Assembly (NCBI GenBank): GCA_951812925.1
Contig: OX638371.1
Span: forward strand, 45,482,101-45,546,100
Direction: 5' to 3'
DNA length: 64,000 bases
Source of the DNA: Calliopum simillimum
Taxonomy: Eukaryota; Arthropoda; Insecta; Diptera; Lauxaniidae
Under the pieces are notes generated by a model. It was not told the origin of the DNA. It saw only the letters and a list, made by a program, of their open reading frames with translations, and did no database searches. The position numbers and the translations under genes were made by a program. Positions 11,475 through 23,440 of the stretch are shown one piece after another (within the stretch, counting starts at the first letter, position 1; each line of letters starts with the position of its first letter).

Positions 11475-12310
11475 CAGGCAGTTACGAGTTGGTTGTTGGT
11501 CTGTAACGTTGTCGGGTGTCGGTCGGAAAAATAAAAACGCTGAAGTAAAAAAAACAAAAAAAAAAATAAAATTGTAAAAAAGGAAACGCGTTAAATAAAC
11601 CCTTGAAAAACATAAAGAAAACTTTCTTTAAAACGATTTTAAGTTTAAAATAATAAAGAAAACATTCGATGTATAAAAAAAAAAATAAAAAGACAATTTT
11701 GTGTAACATCATAAACGGAAAATCGTGTGACAGTAAAGAAAAATGTGCACAATAGCATAAAAAAAAAGAAAAAACCAATAAGATGTTATAAAACTATAAA
11801 AAAAAACAAAAAAATACGTTAAAAAAGTGTAGCTTGCAATTCTATTTATTGCTTAAAATGAAGCGCTAGCGCTCCATTATCGCACAATTTGCAATGTGCA
11901 CGCACACACACACACACACCAACAAAACCGTAACATAAATCGACGAATAGGCTGTACGGTGGCAAGAACTATTACCGGCAATTACAAGTTACAGCAGCGG
12001 CAAAAATAAGACCCATCAAAGTGCAGGTGTCAACGGCGATAAATAATTGTGATGTGTTAAACTATAAATATAAAACAAACACAAAGCATAAGAATAAAAG
12101 AGAAAATAACTATTATTTTATTAGATATTGCTAATAAACTACAATAATGATATAAACACAATAAAATAAAAAAAAAAGAAATCAGAACTTAAACACCAGA
12201 AGAAAAAAAAAATCTACGAAAGAAAAGCTAGCCGTAAAATTTGAACTACAGAACTTCTCCAGCTGCATCACGGATTTACATTCAACCCACCGGGTACGAC
12301 ATTTAGCATA
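11475..12310 (+). other. possible A-rich 5' leader exon of a host gene
   Basis: From 11475 to about 12300 the plus strand is strongly A-rich and T-poor, with many AAAAAAACA and AAATAAA runs, no long plus-strand ORF and a CA microsatellite. Such long A-rich leaders are common in fly developmental genes. A possible donor is CCGG/GTACGA near 12292 or CTAGA/GTAACT near 12321. No coding exon was found downstream in the window. This is inference from composition only. Confidence 0.25.
11902..11919. repeat. CA microsatellite
   Basis: A (CA)n run of about nine units within the A-rich block. Confidence 0.9.
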
Positions 12311-12483
12311 ATCCAACTAGAGTAACTATGTATTTCCGTATTTTTTGTTATTGAAATTAAGTATTGTAAGATCATTTAGATTTTTTTTTTGAAGCATCAG
12401 TAAAGTTCTAAATTTCTTTTGTAATTTTAAGATTTATTAAAGCTAGTAATACATTGATAAGATATGCGTATAGGCCTATACAT

Positions 12484-13848
12484 TAGGGTGGGCCGATTTG
12501 AAAACTGATCTCGGCTACCCCCGTATGTGAAAGTTCATTCGATTCTATGAATATTTGCCCAAGGAACTATACCTCTGCGTTCAACTTTAGTTCGGCGCAT
12601 TTTTGATCGAAAATTTCACTTTTTACAAATTTTTTTTTTATTTTCATATAAAATTTTTAAAATTTTTATAAAATCAAAAGTAATGTCATTACATGATTTG
12701 CCTGGTATTCTGTCAGTAATCAATTAAATTGGGTTCTATTTACATAAAAAGTTCGCTTGATGGTGTGGAATTGATGCTATATATTTAAAAAAGTGATATG
12801 GGTCAAATAGCCGATTATTTTGACCGACTTTCAAAATAAACGATTCATATTTTTGGATGCATTTTTTCAAACAAAATACCAACCTAGGCTAAAAGTTCAT
12901 TCAATTCCATGAACATTTGCCCAAGAAACCGTACCTCTACGCTCAACTTTAGTTCGGCACATTTTCGATTGAAAATTTTACCTTGCGTTTAATATTTATT
13001 TTTAAGCTTAGTTTTCAAAATTCCTATAGAGACAAAAGTAATATCATAATATGTTTTGGCTGGTATTCTGTCAGTAATCAATAAAATTGGGTTTTGTTTT
13101 TACGAAAAGGTTACTTGATAGCGTGGAATTGATTATATTTATTCCAAAAAATTATATCGGTCAAATAACCGATTTCAAAATAAATATAATCAATTCCACG
13201 CCATCAAGTAAACTTTTCGTAAAAACGAAACCCAATTTTATTGATTACTACAGAATACCAGCCAAAACATATTATGATATTACTTTTGTCTCTATAGGAA
13301 TTTTGAAAACTAAGCATAAAAATAAATATTAAACGCAAGGTAAAATTTTCAATCGAAAATGCGCCGAACTAAAGTTGAGCGTAGAGGTACGGTTTCTTGG
13401 GCAAATGTTCATGGAATTGAATGAACTTTTAGCCTAGGTTGGTATTTTGTTTGAAAAAATGCATCCAAAAATATGAATCGTTTATATTGAATGTCGGTCA
13501 AAATAATCGGCTATTTGACCCATATCACTTTTTTAAATATATAGCATCAATTCCACACCATCAAGTAAACTTTTTATGTAAATAGAACCCAATTTAATTG
13601 ATTACTGACAGAATACCAGCCAAATCATTTAATGACATTACTTTTGATTTTATAAAATTTTAAATATTTTGTATGAAAATAAAAAAAAAATTTGTAAAAA
13701 GTGAAATTTTCGATCAAAAATAAGCCGAACTAAAGTTGAACGCTGAGGTATAGTTCCTTGGGCAAATATTCATAGAATTGAATGAACTTTCACATAGGGG
13801 GGTAGCCGAGGTCGATAAAATTTCGTCCATACAATTTGGCCCACCCTA
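12484..13848. mobile_element. hAT-like foldback element, copy 1
   Basis: A 1365 bp near-complete palindrome. It begins TAGGGTGGGCCGATTTGAAA and ends TTTGGCCCACCCTA. The 8 bp CTATACAT is repeated directly on both sides (12476-12483 and 13849-13856). Each ~660 bp arm holds two diverged ~363 bp units (starting near 12530 and 12893 with AAGTTCATTCRATTCNATGA), so the element is A-B-B'-A'. The loop near 13150-13175 is short. Eight-bp duplications and TAGGG/CAGGG ends suggest hAT mobilisation; there is no transposase. Confidence 0.92.
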
Positions 13849-13856
13849 CTATACAT

Positions 13857-14733
13857 TCATTAATATGGATCTTTTGTAACAAATACTATTGAACAAAATT
13901 TTTTTTTAATTAAAACCTAAGTCAACTTAAAGTTTTGAAACATGAATTGCTAAACTTCTATTTTGGGGGGGAATTCCGGGGAATTTTTCGGACAGGACAC
14001 TGCCGCATCGGATAAGTAAGTAGATGAGCATGGAAATTTAAATTATTCTTTTTTTTATGATTGCGCAAGGGACATACGGGGAAAAGCAAATTGAACCCTA
14101 GCCGGGACGAGTGCCGGAACTTGACCGAATTTATTTATTTAAATTTCAAAATCGTGTTACTAGCCCTGCGTAACACTTTCGTCAGAGAAGTAAAGAAACG
14201 CGTAGGTTTTTATTTCTTATTATTAAAAATACTTTTTTTTAGCTTTTAGCTATTAGTAGCTCCGTTCCAGAAGTTTTTTAGTTAAATTTTGAGTTAAGTC
14301 TTTAGTTAAATAATTTGGGAGAGTAACAGCAAAATTGCTCTCAGTAAGAGATTTAACTACAAAATTTACGGGAACAAGATTTAGTCAAGGACTTCGATTT
14401 TGTGCGTGTTAAAGTAAAGACGTGATTTTTTGTGTTCTGTAATTTTATACGCCATATTGGAAAATTTGTGTTTTTTGCGAAAATTTTTTCGGTGATTTAG
14501 AATCCTAATTACACTGCTGTGCATAGCTGTGGACTGCATTGCAAGGTATTTTCTTTTTGGAAAATATATTTATTTGCGAATAAATTTGATTTTAATTTTA
14601 ATTTTTGTTGTACGTATTATCTGTATATCAATACTTACACATATTCCACCATATTTTTTTATTTTTTTATTTAGTACTAATTTTTTTTTAATATACATTT
14701 TGACCTAACAACGCGGTTAATAATCGCTACAAA
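13857..14733. other. no gene; probable LINE leader in the distal part
   Basis: Nothing coding was recognised. The stretch 14255-14400 has diverged inverted-repeat ends (CTCCGTTCCAGAAG and GGGAACAAGATTTAGTCAAG) that recur around 21.87 and 22.34 kb. From about 14560 to 14733 the AT-rich sequence is the immediate leader of the next LINE; its true 5' end could not be fixed. Confidence 0.3.
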
Positions 14734-16030
14734 ATGGTGTGGCCTGAAGACCACGTTGTGCGTCCTCCTGACAGGGATGGTAATGGGGGAATAAAGGTGC
14801 CAAGGCTGCGTTTTTATATTGAGGATAACTTCATCAGAAGCTACGATATTATCATTCAATCGAAAAATAACAGCGCGCTTAATGTAGTTTGCATTAGTAA
14901 GCATATCTACAAGAAATTTACTGACGTTGAAATTTATTTTATTTCGAAAAAGAAACTAAAGGTTGTTGCTAAAAAGTGTACAACGGCTAATAACATTGCT
15001 AAAGATACTTTCTTGCTTGAAAATTTCAATATATTTATACCCTCAGAGCTTTGCAAAGTCAAGGCAGTTGCTCCAATCCCCTTGTCTTATTCTGAGCAGG
15101 AAATTTATGAAACCAGCAGCGGAAAAAACATGGCTATATATGGCCCTTTTGCTTAAGGTTGCAAAGTAGCTGAAGTAAAGCGCCTTTCTAGGAAAGATCC
15201 TAATACTTCAGGTGCGCGTTTGCCTTCTGACTCTGTTTCGATTTGTTTTTCAGGTATTTCGTTACCTTCTCATATTTCAGTGGGTGGGGCTTAAATATCC
15301 CATTAATCCGTTCAGGGACAATGTGCTTCAGTGTAAGAAGTGTTGGAGGTTTAACCACTCCGAGCGTGCGTGCAACCGCACTTTGAAGCTTTGCTGCAAG
15401 TGTGGTGCACGTCATGAGGAAAGCGACACTTGTTCACTGAAGTGTATTAATTGTGGAGGTGCGCATCAAGCGTCATCCTCTTCATGTTCCATTTATAAAA
15501 AAATATTTAATGAAAAAGTTGAGAAAGCCAACAGACTTAAGGCAAAAGTCATTACTTTTTCTACACCAACTTATGTCAACCCTAGCAATGCCACTTATAA
15601 CAAAACTAATCATAATCTTGAATCTTATAATTTTAATCCTGAAGACTTTCCTTCCATGACTCCTGTTAGGCAACCAAAGAAACCGGCTGCTAAGGCTGTT
15701 GTTGGTGCCAAAAGGCAACGTACGGAGGAGGTTCCTCCAACGGTCAGTGGTCCTGTCAGTGTCATGGAAACTGACTCCAGCACTAATACAATTCCTGTTG
15801 CTACAACAAACATTGTATCTGATATTCAATCAGTCATAAGCGAGCAAATCAAGAGAACATCTTGTGACACTTTGACTCATGTTAAGCCTTTTTTTGAGGC
15901 TATTGTCAAAACTTTATATGAAAACAACGGTGCGGGGAGCTTAAGAACAGGCAATGTAAAACCTATTTTTGACGAAATTTTAATTAATATTAATAATATC
16001 GATGAAAATAGCCCAGTTAAATTGCACTAG
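14734..16030 (+). pseudogene. I-type LINE ORF1 (nucleic-acid-binding), frameshifted
   Basis: First ORF of a non-LTR element: the RNA-binding, gag-like protein of the RNP. The first piece (14734-15156, starting MVWPEDHVVRPPD) ends at a stop near 15154; the second (15212-16030) continues after a disrupted segment. Three Cys-rich knuckles lie at 15332-15487 (CKKCWRFNHSERAC, then CCKCGARHEESDTC, then CINCGGAHQASSSSC), as in I-factor-like ORF1 proteins. A Lys/Arg- and Pro-rich tail follows. ORF2 starts at or just before the end of this ORF, the usual tight arrangement. Confidence 0.85.
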
Positions 16031-19000
16031 TCTACGTAATAAAAAAAAATCAACTAGAGCAATATTTTTTTGTTAACAAAATTGCCTTAGGTTGTCTTTC
16101 AGAAACCTTTTTGGTACCATCCGATTCCATCAGTTTTAAAAATTATGATATTATAAGATCACACCGATGCCCTCCTGCAAATAGAGGTGGCGGAGTTGCT
16201 ATTATTTTTGACAAATCCCTTAAAGTAAATAAAATTGGTGTATCTTCTCCCACAGATTCAATTGAAGTTTGTGGTTGCGAAGTTCATACAAATTCAGGTG
16301 TACTCACCATCCTTTCATTTTATTTACCTCCAAATCATAGTTTGTCCACCGCTCATTTGAATAACATCGTCAATAGCATAACATACTCCTCCCTTCTGAT
16401 TTGCGGAGACATCAATGCACACAATATTTGCTGGGGCAGTGCCTCCACTGATTCCAGAGGTAGAAAGGTGCTGGATTTTGTCGAAGCAAACGATTTAATT
16501 TTACTAAATACAGGTGAACCTACTCATTTTGGTCAAACCAGCTCTTGTCTCGATCTTACAGTATGCTCAGGAAATATTGCACTGAATTCCACCTGGAAAA
16601 CCAGCAGAGAGATTGGTCTTGGTCTTGCGCCAATACTTAAAAGTTTTTCCAAATTCATAGTTCCAAAAAATATTGATAAGGATTTTCTTAACAAAAAATT
16701 AACAGAAGTTTTCAGTTCTCTTATGTTTGAAAGTCCTACATCTGATAGTGACCTTGACACGTTTGTGCAAGTTTTTCATGATACCTTTAAGGCTAAAGTA
16801 AAAAATAAAATGAGGCCCCGTAACCCTTGGTGGAATGCAACTTGTAACAAAGCAAGTGCAATGCTCAAGTTGGCTCATAAAAAACTTAAGCTCCAACCAT
16901 CTAGGCTTAATTTTGAGAATTTGATGCAAATGAAAAAGCGATGCAAATATATTATTAGAACTGAAAAAAGGAACGGTTGGAAATACTTCTGTGAAAATAT
17001 TAACAGCAACATGACCGTTGGTGAATTGTGGAAAACCATAAAATTTTTCAAAGGCAATTTCAATGATTGTATCTCAGGACTTAATGAGTGCCTCTCTGAG
17101 TTTTGTGATGGCTTAGCAGGTCCAAGTGGTCCTTTTTGTTTTATCTTTCCTGGGGTTGGCGATAATGATCATTTTTTACTTGCACCTATTTCCTACAGGG
17201 AATTAGATAAAGCCATTATTAATTCCAAAAACAGTGCTCCTGGCATAGACGGCCTTCGTAATCAGCATTTAAAACTTTTTAACTCCGAACACACCTTCAA
17301 ACTGCTCGACATGCTCAATGAAGTGCTTTCTAGTGGGTTTATTCCTTACTGTTGGTTGGTACCAATATAAGATAATGCCCCTCAAGAAAAAAAATGGCTC
17401 GTCTGGCCTGGCTGCTTCTTATCGCTCCATTGCGCTTGCCTCTACTATAAGGAAAATATTTGAAAGGATTCTCTGCACACGCTTAGAGTGGTTTCTTGAA
17501 TCTTCTAATAAAATTAGTAATTTTCAATCTGGCTTCAGGAGATGGAAGTCCACTTCAGATAATATTATTACATTATGGTCAGCAGTTCAACTTGCTTTTC
17601 TTAAAAAGGAAAGTGTGGTTTCAGTTTTTTTGGACATTAAAGGAGCGTTTGATAACGTTAATATTAGACTCTTATGGGACAGATTAAAACACTTGGGTAT
17701 TCCTGACAGATTCTGCGATTTTATATATTGCTTATTTCAATTTAAGGACTTGTATATCCAGGGTGATGAAGGTTTTGTTAATCGGCACTCATTTACGGGT
17801 GCGCCCCAAGGTTGTGTGCTTAGTCCGTTGTGTTTCAATCTATACATCGACGAAATATTTGAAGACATTCCTGATGATGTTCATATCTTGGGATATGCAG
17901 ATGATATAGTTATCTTCAGTTCTGACTCTGATTCTTGTAATGCTAGGATTAGAGTTCAGAATGTTTAAATATTTTAAAAAATAAATTATTTGGACTGCAA
18001 CTTGAATTGTCTTCTAGCAAAACCAAAGCTATGGTCTTTAGTAAAAAAAGAAATGCGCCACAACCTTTGGCTCCGTTACATCTTGGAAGTGAATCCATAG
18101 AGTATGTCGATACCTTTTGTTTCCTTGGCTTCACATTTCACAAGTGTCTCCAGCTTAAATTTCATGTAGATCGTACATTGAAGAATTGTTTTCATTACAC
18201 CAATGCACTACGTTCGCTTTGTGGTGTGTCTTGGGGTTCTGATCCGCAAAGTTTGCTTCGTTTGTATATGGGTTTAATAAGACCTAGACTAGAATATTTG
18301 GCCCCTTTATTACTAGATTGTACAAAACAAGACTTAACAAAGCTTCAGCGTGTACAATGGAAAGCTCTTCGCATTTCCCTTGGTGCTCTAATTTCTACGC
18401 ACACCTTAAGCTTGGAACAGATTGCGAATGTCATGCCTCTACCTGAACGTCTGTCTATACTGTCTGAAGGAGCAATCAATAAAATTTTATCTATTAGCAG
18501 TCATCCTGCTAGGCCATTTATTTTTCAAATATTGAACTATGGCAATATTCCAAAATTCTTTAAAAAAATTGCAGAAAAAAATCAGAAAGTAAACTTTTCA
18601 CCGTGTAATCGGCACTTTATCTTTTCATCCCCGTATGATGCTCTTTATATTAAGCCTGTTGTTAATTTTTTACCGGTAAATAAGTCTTTGACCTCAAGGT
18701 CTGAAGTTGTTCAAAAATTCAGAGAATTTATATCCCGGCGAAATGACTTTAAGAGAATCTATACAGACGGTTCAAAATGCAATGAAGTTGGAAGTGGTGT
18801 ATCGATGCCTGATTCAAACATTGAGACGTACTTTCCTTCAAATCCTATTGCTTCAATTTTTACAGCTGAAGCCTTGGCCGTAATTGAGACAATCAAACTT
18901 ATTTCTGTGCAGGATACCACTAAGTTTTTAATTGTTTCAGACAGTAAGTCGGTACTAATGGCTATTTCTAGCTATTACAACAATAACACACATCCATACA

Positions 19001-19638
19001 TTTTTCAAATAAAAGCGCTATTGTTTGATCTCAAGAGTAAGGGTTTCATGATTCATTTCTTATGCGTACCAAGCCACTTAGGCATTGAAGGCAATGTTGA
19101 TTATGTTGATCAGGTTGCATCGCAACACCCTGCTGGGCAAGATTTTTCTCATATCTTGGTATATTTTAAAGATGTAAGATCCATCGACAAAATTGCTGAG
19201 TTACGTAACTGGCAGCATCGTTGGAATGAGTCGGAATTTGGGCGATTTTTTTACGACATTGCTCCAAATGTAAATAAACCTCCTTGGTTCTTTAACCCCG
19301 GCCTTCCCCTTCAGCTTATAACGACTATAAATCGTCTCAAGTTCAATCATTCTAGATGCAAATACCATCTACATAAGATAAATATTGTGGACAGTGACTT
19401 ATGCTCCTGTGGTATGGTTCAAACCACAGATCATTTGTTGTTTCACTGTTCTAGTGTGAGTATGATGTACAGAACGCGTTTACTTAATGCAATGCACAGC
19501 AGTGGAATGCGTTCATTTAATTTAATATGTCTGCTTAAAACAGACAATATTGATTTTTTCAAGATAATTTTTAATTTTTTCAAAAGCATAAAATTTGATT
19601 ATAACTTTCGAACAAAATTGTTGTCATTATTATTCTAA
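16005..19638 (+). pseudogene. I-type LINE ORF2: endonuclease, RT, RNase H
   Basis: Nearly complete polyprotein. The AP endonuclease spans about 16010-16640 (CLSETF near 16100, GGGVAIIF, then ICGDINAHNICWGS near 16400), although its first residues are disturbed by an indel in an A run near 16045. RT is at 17190-17950 (APGIDGLRNQ; FLDIKGAFDNV; GAPQGCVLSPL; YADD at 17894-17905). RNase H opens with YTDGSK (Asp codon 18766), with TAEALAVIE, VSDSKSVLMA and a changed last block (GNVDYVDQVA). The tail has CSCGMVQTTDHLLFHC near 19410. Frameshifts near 17365 and 17965 break the reading frame. The domain order, including RNase H, fits the I clade. Confidence 0.92.
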
Positions 19639-19810
19639 GATTTATGTTCCTAACTTAGTAATAAGTTATATATTATATACCCAGCAAAGCTGGATTCGTT
19701 TTGTAATTTATAGTATTAGAGCTGAGCTCGTCGTTATATATTGTCTAATATATGGTTATTATATTTATGTATTTTACTGTGTAAATTTTCAATGTATAAA
19801 AGTATAATTA
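19639..19810 (+). other. 3' UTR of the I-type LINE
   Basis: A/T-rich tail holding CCCAGCAAAGCTGGATTCG and GAGCTGAGCTCGTCG. Related words recur at 30515-30575, suggesting a second I-type 3' end there. No poly(A) or target duplication is clear. Confidence 0.45.
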
Positions 19811-20040
19811 TACCTTAAATGAAAAGTACAAATTGTTAACAAAGATTTTTATTTAATCATTCAGAAATTATAGTGGTATAAGTAACTTCAAAAGTACAAA
19901 TCATATAAAAAGACTGCTTATTTAGCAATTCGCTAGAGAAAAAGAAATAATAATAAGATAAAAGAAAGACTAAGTTTTTTTTTAAAAAAAAAGACTGAAA
20001 ATATATACACATATATATATATATTTATATATATACTCAT
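19811..20040. other. no gene; AT microsatellite
   Basis: AT-rich sequence ending in an (AT)n tract (about 20000-20040) that abuts the next foldback element. Confidence 0.6.
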
Positions 20041-20914
20041 ATATGAGGGGGTTAGAAGCAAAGGGGTACAAGTGACAAATTACGAAAAATTGAGTTAAGT
20101 ATGAGAATAGGTAGTGGGAGCTTTGCTTTATTTATGAAACAAACAATACCTAAGCTTTTGAGTTACTCCACCTCTATAGAGCCCCATTAAGGTAAGCCAG
20201 TTCACAAAATTATAGTTTTTCTTTAAAACAAAATTTAAATAAAATTTTTTCAAGTAAATAAGAAGCAAAGTTAGCGCAGCGTAACATCTAACATAGGTCA
20301 AAAAAAAAAATTAAATACCTCAATTTTAAGAATCCTTGAAAAATTTCCTATTTAAGGTATTTTTTAAAAATTTTCTAGAGGTCTGTTTTTAAAAGTAATT
20401 AGTACTTTAGTGAAAGTCTACCGCACTTGTACCCCTTTGCTTCTAAACGAGTTTAAAATATTGAATAAAATATTTTCGTTTTGAAATGAAAAGTAACGAG
20501 TGCGGTAGGCTTTCAGTAAAATACTAATAACTTTTAAAAGCAGACCTCTATAAAAATTTTAAAAAATACCTTTAACAGAAAACGTTTTAAGGATTCTTAG
20601 AGTTATGGTACTTGGTTTTTTCTTCTGCTATGTAGTTGCTACAGGTGCTAACTTTACTCCATTTTTAATACAAAAAAAAAATTTGAGTAAAATGGTGTGG
20701 GCTTTCACTGAAATACTAATAACTTTTAAACGGGGACTCATAGAAAAAATTTGAAAAAAACATTAGATAGAGCATACTTTTAATGTCATTTGACGCGCAA
20801 TATTTTATTTTTTAAATCACTCTGCAATTTATGAAGCAACTTTAACTTTAACTATATTTTACTCAAAATTTACTTTTTGTTACTTGTACCCCTTTGCTTC
20901 TAACCCCCTCATAT
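20041..20914. mobile_element. foldback/MITE with ATATGAGGGGGTTAGAAGC ends
   Basis: The ends are an inverted repeat of about 35 bp: ATATGAGGGGGTTAGAAGCA at 20041 and its complement ending at 20914, continuing inward through AAAGGGGTACAAGT. The same terminal motif occurs a third time in the interior (CTTGTACCCCTTTGCTTCTA near 20433). Inner arms (20300-20430 and 20500-20620) form a second palindrome. No clear target duplication and no transposase were seen. Confidence 0.85.
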
Positions 20915-21417
20915 GAAAATTTAAAAAAAAAAACAAAAACAAAAAATATCTCATTATAAAAAAGATCTCATTTAAAATAATTTTTTTTTTCAAAAAGTTT
21001 TCGAAATATGAAATGTATATTATACATATGTAAATTTATCTTATAAAAATCAATATTTTACTTTTTATATATTTTTACGTATCAATTGAACATGGCTAAA
21101 AATCTACAGAGTACTACGCAACGCATCGCTTTGCCTGATTAGTCCTTTCCCATCATAAGTGACAATCGTTTCCTTAAGAAGAAGAAGATTTAGTCAAAAG
21201 TTTTTACTGTCACAAATTAAAAAACATAAATAAACAAATACATAAATGAAATAACTTTGTGCTATAAGAAAATGTATGCAAAACAAATTTTTAATGCATT
21301 TATTTTATTTTGGAATTTAAAAAAAACATTTTACATTAAAACTACAATTTTCTGCAGGTTCACTGCATTCCAAAACAATAAAATACATAGAAACACGGCT
21401 TGTCTCCTGGCCAACTC
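20915..21417. other. no gene seen
   Basis: AT-rich sequence with no recognised coding, terminal repeats or RNA gene. Confidence 0.4.
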
Positions 21418-21583
21418 CCATGTTATGATCGGAAAGAGTGCGACCATCTTCCAATTGCTTACCAGCGAAAACTAAACGTTATTGATCTAGGGGATACCTT
21501 CTTTTTCTTTTCAACTGTATCGGAAGGCTCTTGGAGGTGGAGTTGATGGTTTTGCCGATGAGGGTTTTTATGAAAATCGGCAT
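21418..21583 (-). pseudogene. ubiquitin pseudogene, N-terminal and central part
   Basis: On the minus strand the ATG at 21583 starts MPIFIKTLIGKTI, close to the ubiquitin start. A frameshift leads to EPSDTVEK. A gap of about eight codons leads to KEGIP, and a further frameshift to RLVFAGKQLEDGRTLSDHN, which is almost identical to the universally conserved ubiquitin segment. Similarity stops after that Asn, before the C-terminal Arg-Leu-Arg-Gly-Gly. The frameshifts and missing tail make it non-functional. It could be a processed copy or a gene piece captured by a transposon; no poly(A) tail or flanking duplication was found. Confidence 0.85.
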
Positions 21584-21893
21584 TTTGTGGTTGTTTCTTC
21601 AGATTGACAATCACTAAACGAAAATTGATATTGAGTTTTTAATTTCCTTTTTGTTTATTTTTTTATGTATTTTTATGACGTTTGATTTATTTTGATTTTT
21701 TATTTTTTTTTTTGCCCGCACCCACCATACATATAAACTTTTTTGTCAGTTGTGAAACTTAACAAATTTTGCCTGAAGAATTTCTTTAGGTAAAATTGGG
21801 TTATTTTTATTTGGAGGGGAAATGATCAGCCATGTTTGTTTTCGCTCTCATTTGACTAAATTTTGTAAACTGGAACAAGATTTAGTCGACTTA

Positions 21894-22295
21894 GGGCCGG
21901 TTTCACAATGTACAGTTAAGATATTTTTAAACTAAAGTTTACTAACGGAAGCTATGGGTATAAACTTTCCGTTAAATTATTTGGATTTCAATAAATTCCA
22001 TTTTTTAACTTATGGTTAAATATATATTGTGAATAAATAACAAATTTCCCCTTAAAATGTTTTCAAAAAATGTAAGCATTTCAAATTTTTACATATGAAT
22101 TTCAAAAAATATTTGAATTTATTTCAATCTGCCAGTAAACTTTTAACTGAAAAAATTGTGCCAGTTAAAGTTAACTGAACGTTAGAGTTTATTTTCCGTC
22201 AGTTAATAAATAACTTCACATTGAGAAAACAATTTTATTTAAACTTACAGTTAAAGTTTCAGTTAAACGTTAACTGGACATTGTGAAAACGGCCC
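21894..22295. mobile_element. Harbinger-type MITE with TTA target duplication
   Basis: A 402 bp element with inverted ends GGGCCGGTTTCACAATGTAC and its counterpart GTGAAAACGGCCC, flanked by TTA on both sides (21891-21893 and 22296-22298). GGGCC ends with a TTA/TAA duplication are typical of PIF/Harbinger MITEs. The interior has no coding but many repeats of GTTAA-type words. The flanks (GGAACAAGATTTAGTCGAC; GTTCTGGAACGCAGCTAAT) look like the ends of an older element it landed in. Confidence 0.92.
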
Positions 22296-22749
22296 TTAAG
22301 GTAACAAAAGTTAACTTTTGTTTTGTTCTGGAACGCAGCTAATGTAAATCATTATCTGTTCAAAACAACAAAAAATTTCAAATTTCACAAAGCCCAGTGA
22401 TAAACATACGATCGCACTTGCTACTTCGGTTGAAACTCGCCAAAATAGTTTGCATCCAAAGGCGTTTTTCAAGAAAAATAAATATAATATCAACGACTTA
22501 CAAACAGCGGGGCGATGCATAACATGGGGAAAAAATTAGAACTTCTGCTGCATAATTTTTTTTGCTGTGATTCTCGTCTAATCTATGCAATAAATGAATA
22601 AAGCGTGCTTGGTCGAGTTCTTTGTTTGTAGGTAAATTCAAATGAACATTCCATATGGTTATGATGAAAGGTATTGAAAACCAACCTAAAAATTTTTTGG
22701 TTTTTTTCCTATGTATTTTTATTTAATTTAATTAATAAATACATATAAA

Positions 22750-23340
22750 TAAGATCTTATAATTAAAAGCGTTCAAGTACCCCAATTTGATTTAAAACTA
22801 GAAAGAGATAACTTTTAAAGCAGTGGTCGGCAAGCCATGGCACAATTGTGCGCTCAAAAATCTACCTAGCTCTCTCTATCCTTATCTTTCTTCTATCTAT
22901 CTTCTCTCAAACATAAATTCTCACTCATTAATTTGCCGACCACTGTTTTAAAGCAATCTCTGAAACAATTATGAAAAATGTCTATATCATCTAATAATAC
23001 ATTGTTAATACTAAGGCAATGCGCAAAATCACTTCTCAGTAAATTACATCGAAAGTGAAAACTCTCTCTAAGGTTTCTAAGAGTCGAATAAAAATTTATT
23101 TTGAATAAAATATTGTGACATTGAATTTTACAATGAATAATATCTCTAATGAACACAACGGAATACATTATGCGACGACATTCAAGTGATACATACTAAG
23201 CAATGCACAGCGTGTTAAGTAAGGTCTGCTGATTAGCCAGTTCAACTTGGAGAAAAGATATCTGGTAAAAGCTTTCTGGACCATTTCTATTCTCTGAATG
23301 TGCGAGGTATCACTGGGGTTCCAAATAACGCTGCCTTGCT
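22750..23340 (-). pseudogene. LINE ORF2 C-terminal (thumb) fragment
   Basis: On the minus strand, translation from about 23335 gives HIERIEKVQKAFTRYLF-like sequence, then a Tyr-Leu-x-Arg-Cys and leucine-rich segment, then INNVLLDDIDIFHNCFR. This is the post-RT region of jockey/CR1-type LINEs (IERVQKKFTRYL... R..LR...F). Frameshifts are frequent. The hAT MITE at 22821-22945 splits the last codons. There is no catalytic domain. Confidence 0.7.
22821..22945. mobile_element. 125 bp hAT-type MITE, 8 bp target duplication
   Basis: Ends CAGTGGTCGGCAAGCC and TTTGCCGACCACTG, flanked directly by TTTTAAAG (22813-22820 and 22946-22953). The CAGTGG start and the 8 bp duplication are standard for hAT MITEs. 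It sits in the C-terminal coding part of a minus-strand LINE fragment. Confidence 0.93.
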
Positions 23341-23440
23341 TTTGTAATGTTGGTGTTTTCTACTCAAAAAATGGAACAGTAAGCTCACACCACAATACCA
23401 CTTGACACGTGCTTTGTTGGTAGCTAGTAATTTTAAGTAT
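23341..23440 (-). repeat. relative of the small retroposon at 41.7-42.0 kb
   Basis: The minus strand reads CTAGCTACCAACAAAG, then GAGCTTACTGTTCC and TTTTTGAGTAGAAAACA, matching the 5' part of the retroposon at 41691-41975. Its limits here are not defined. Confidence 0.5.

Noticed and set aside
11482..11778. 98-codon minus-strand Phe-rich ORF
   Set aside because: Arises from the A-rich plus strand; low complexity.
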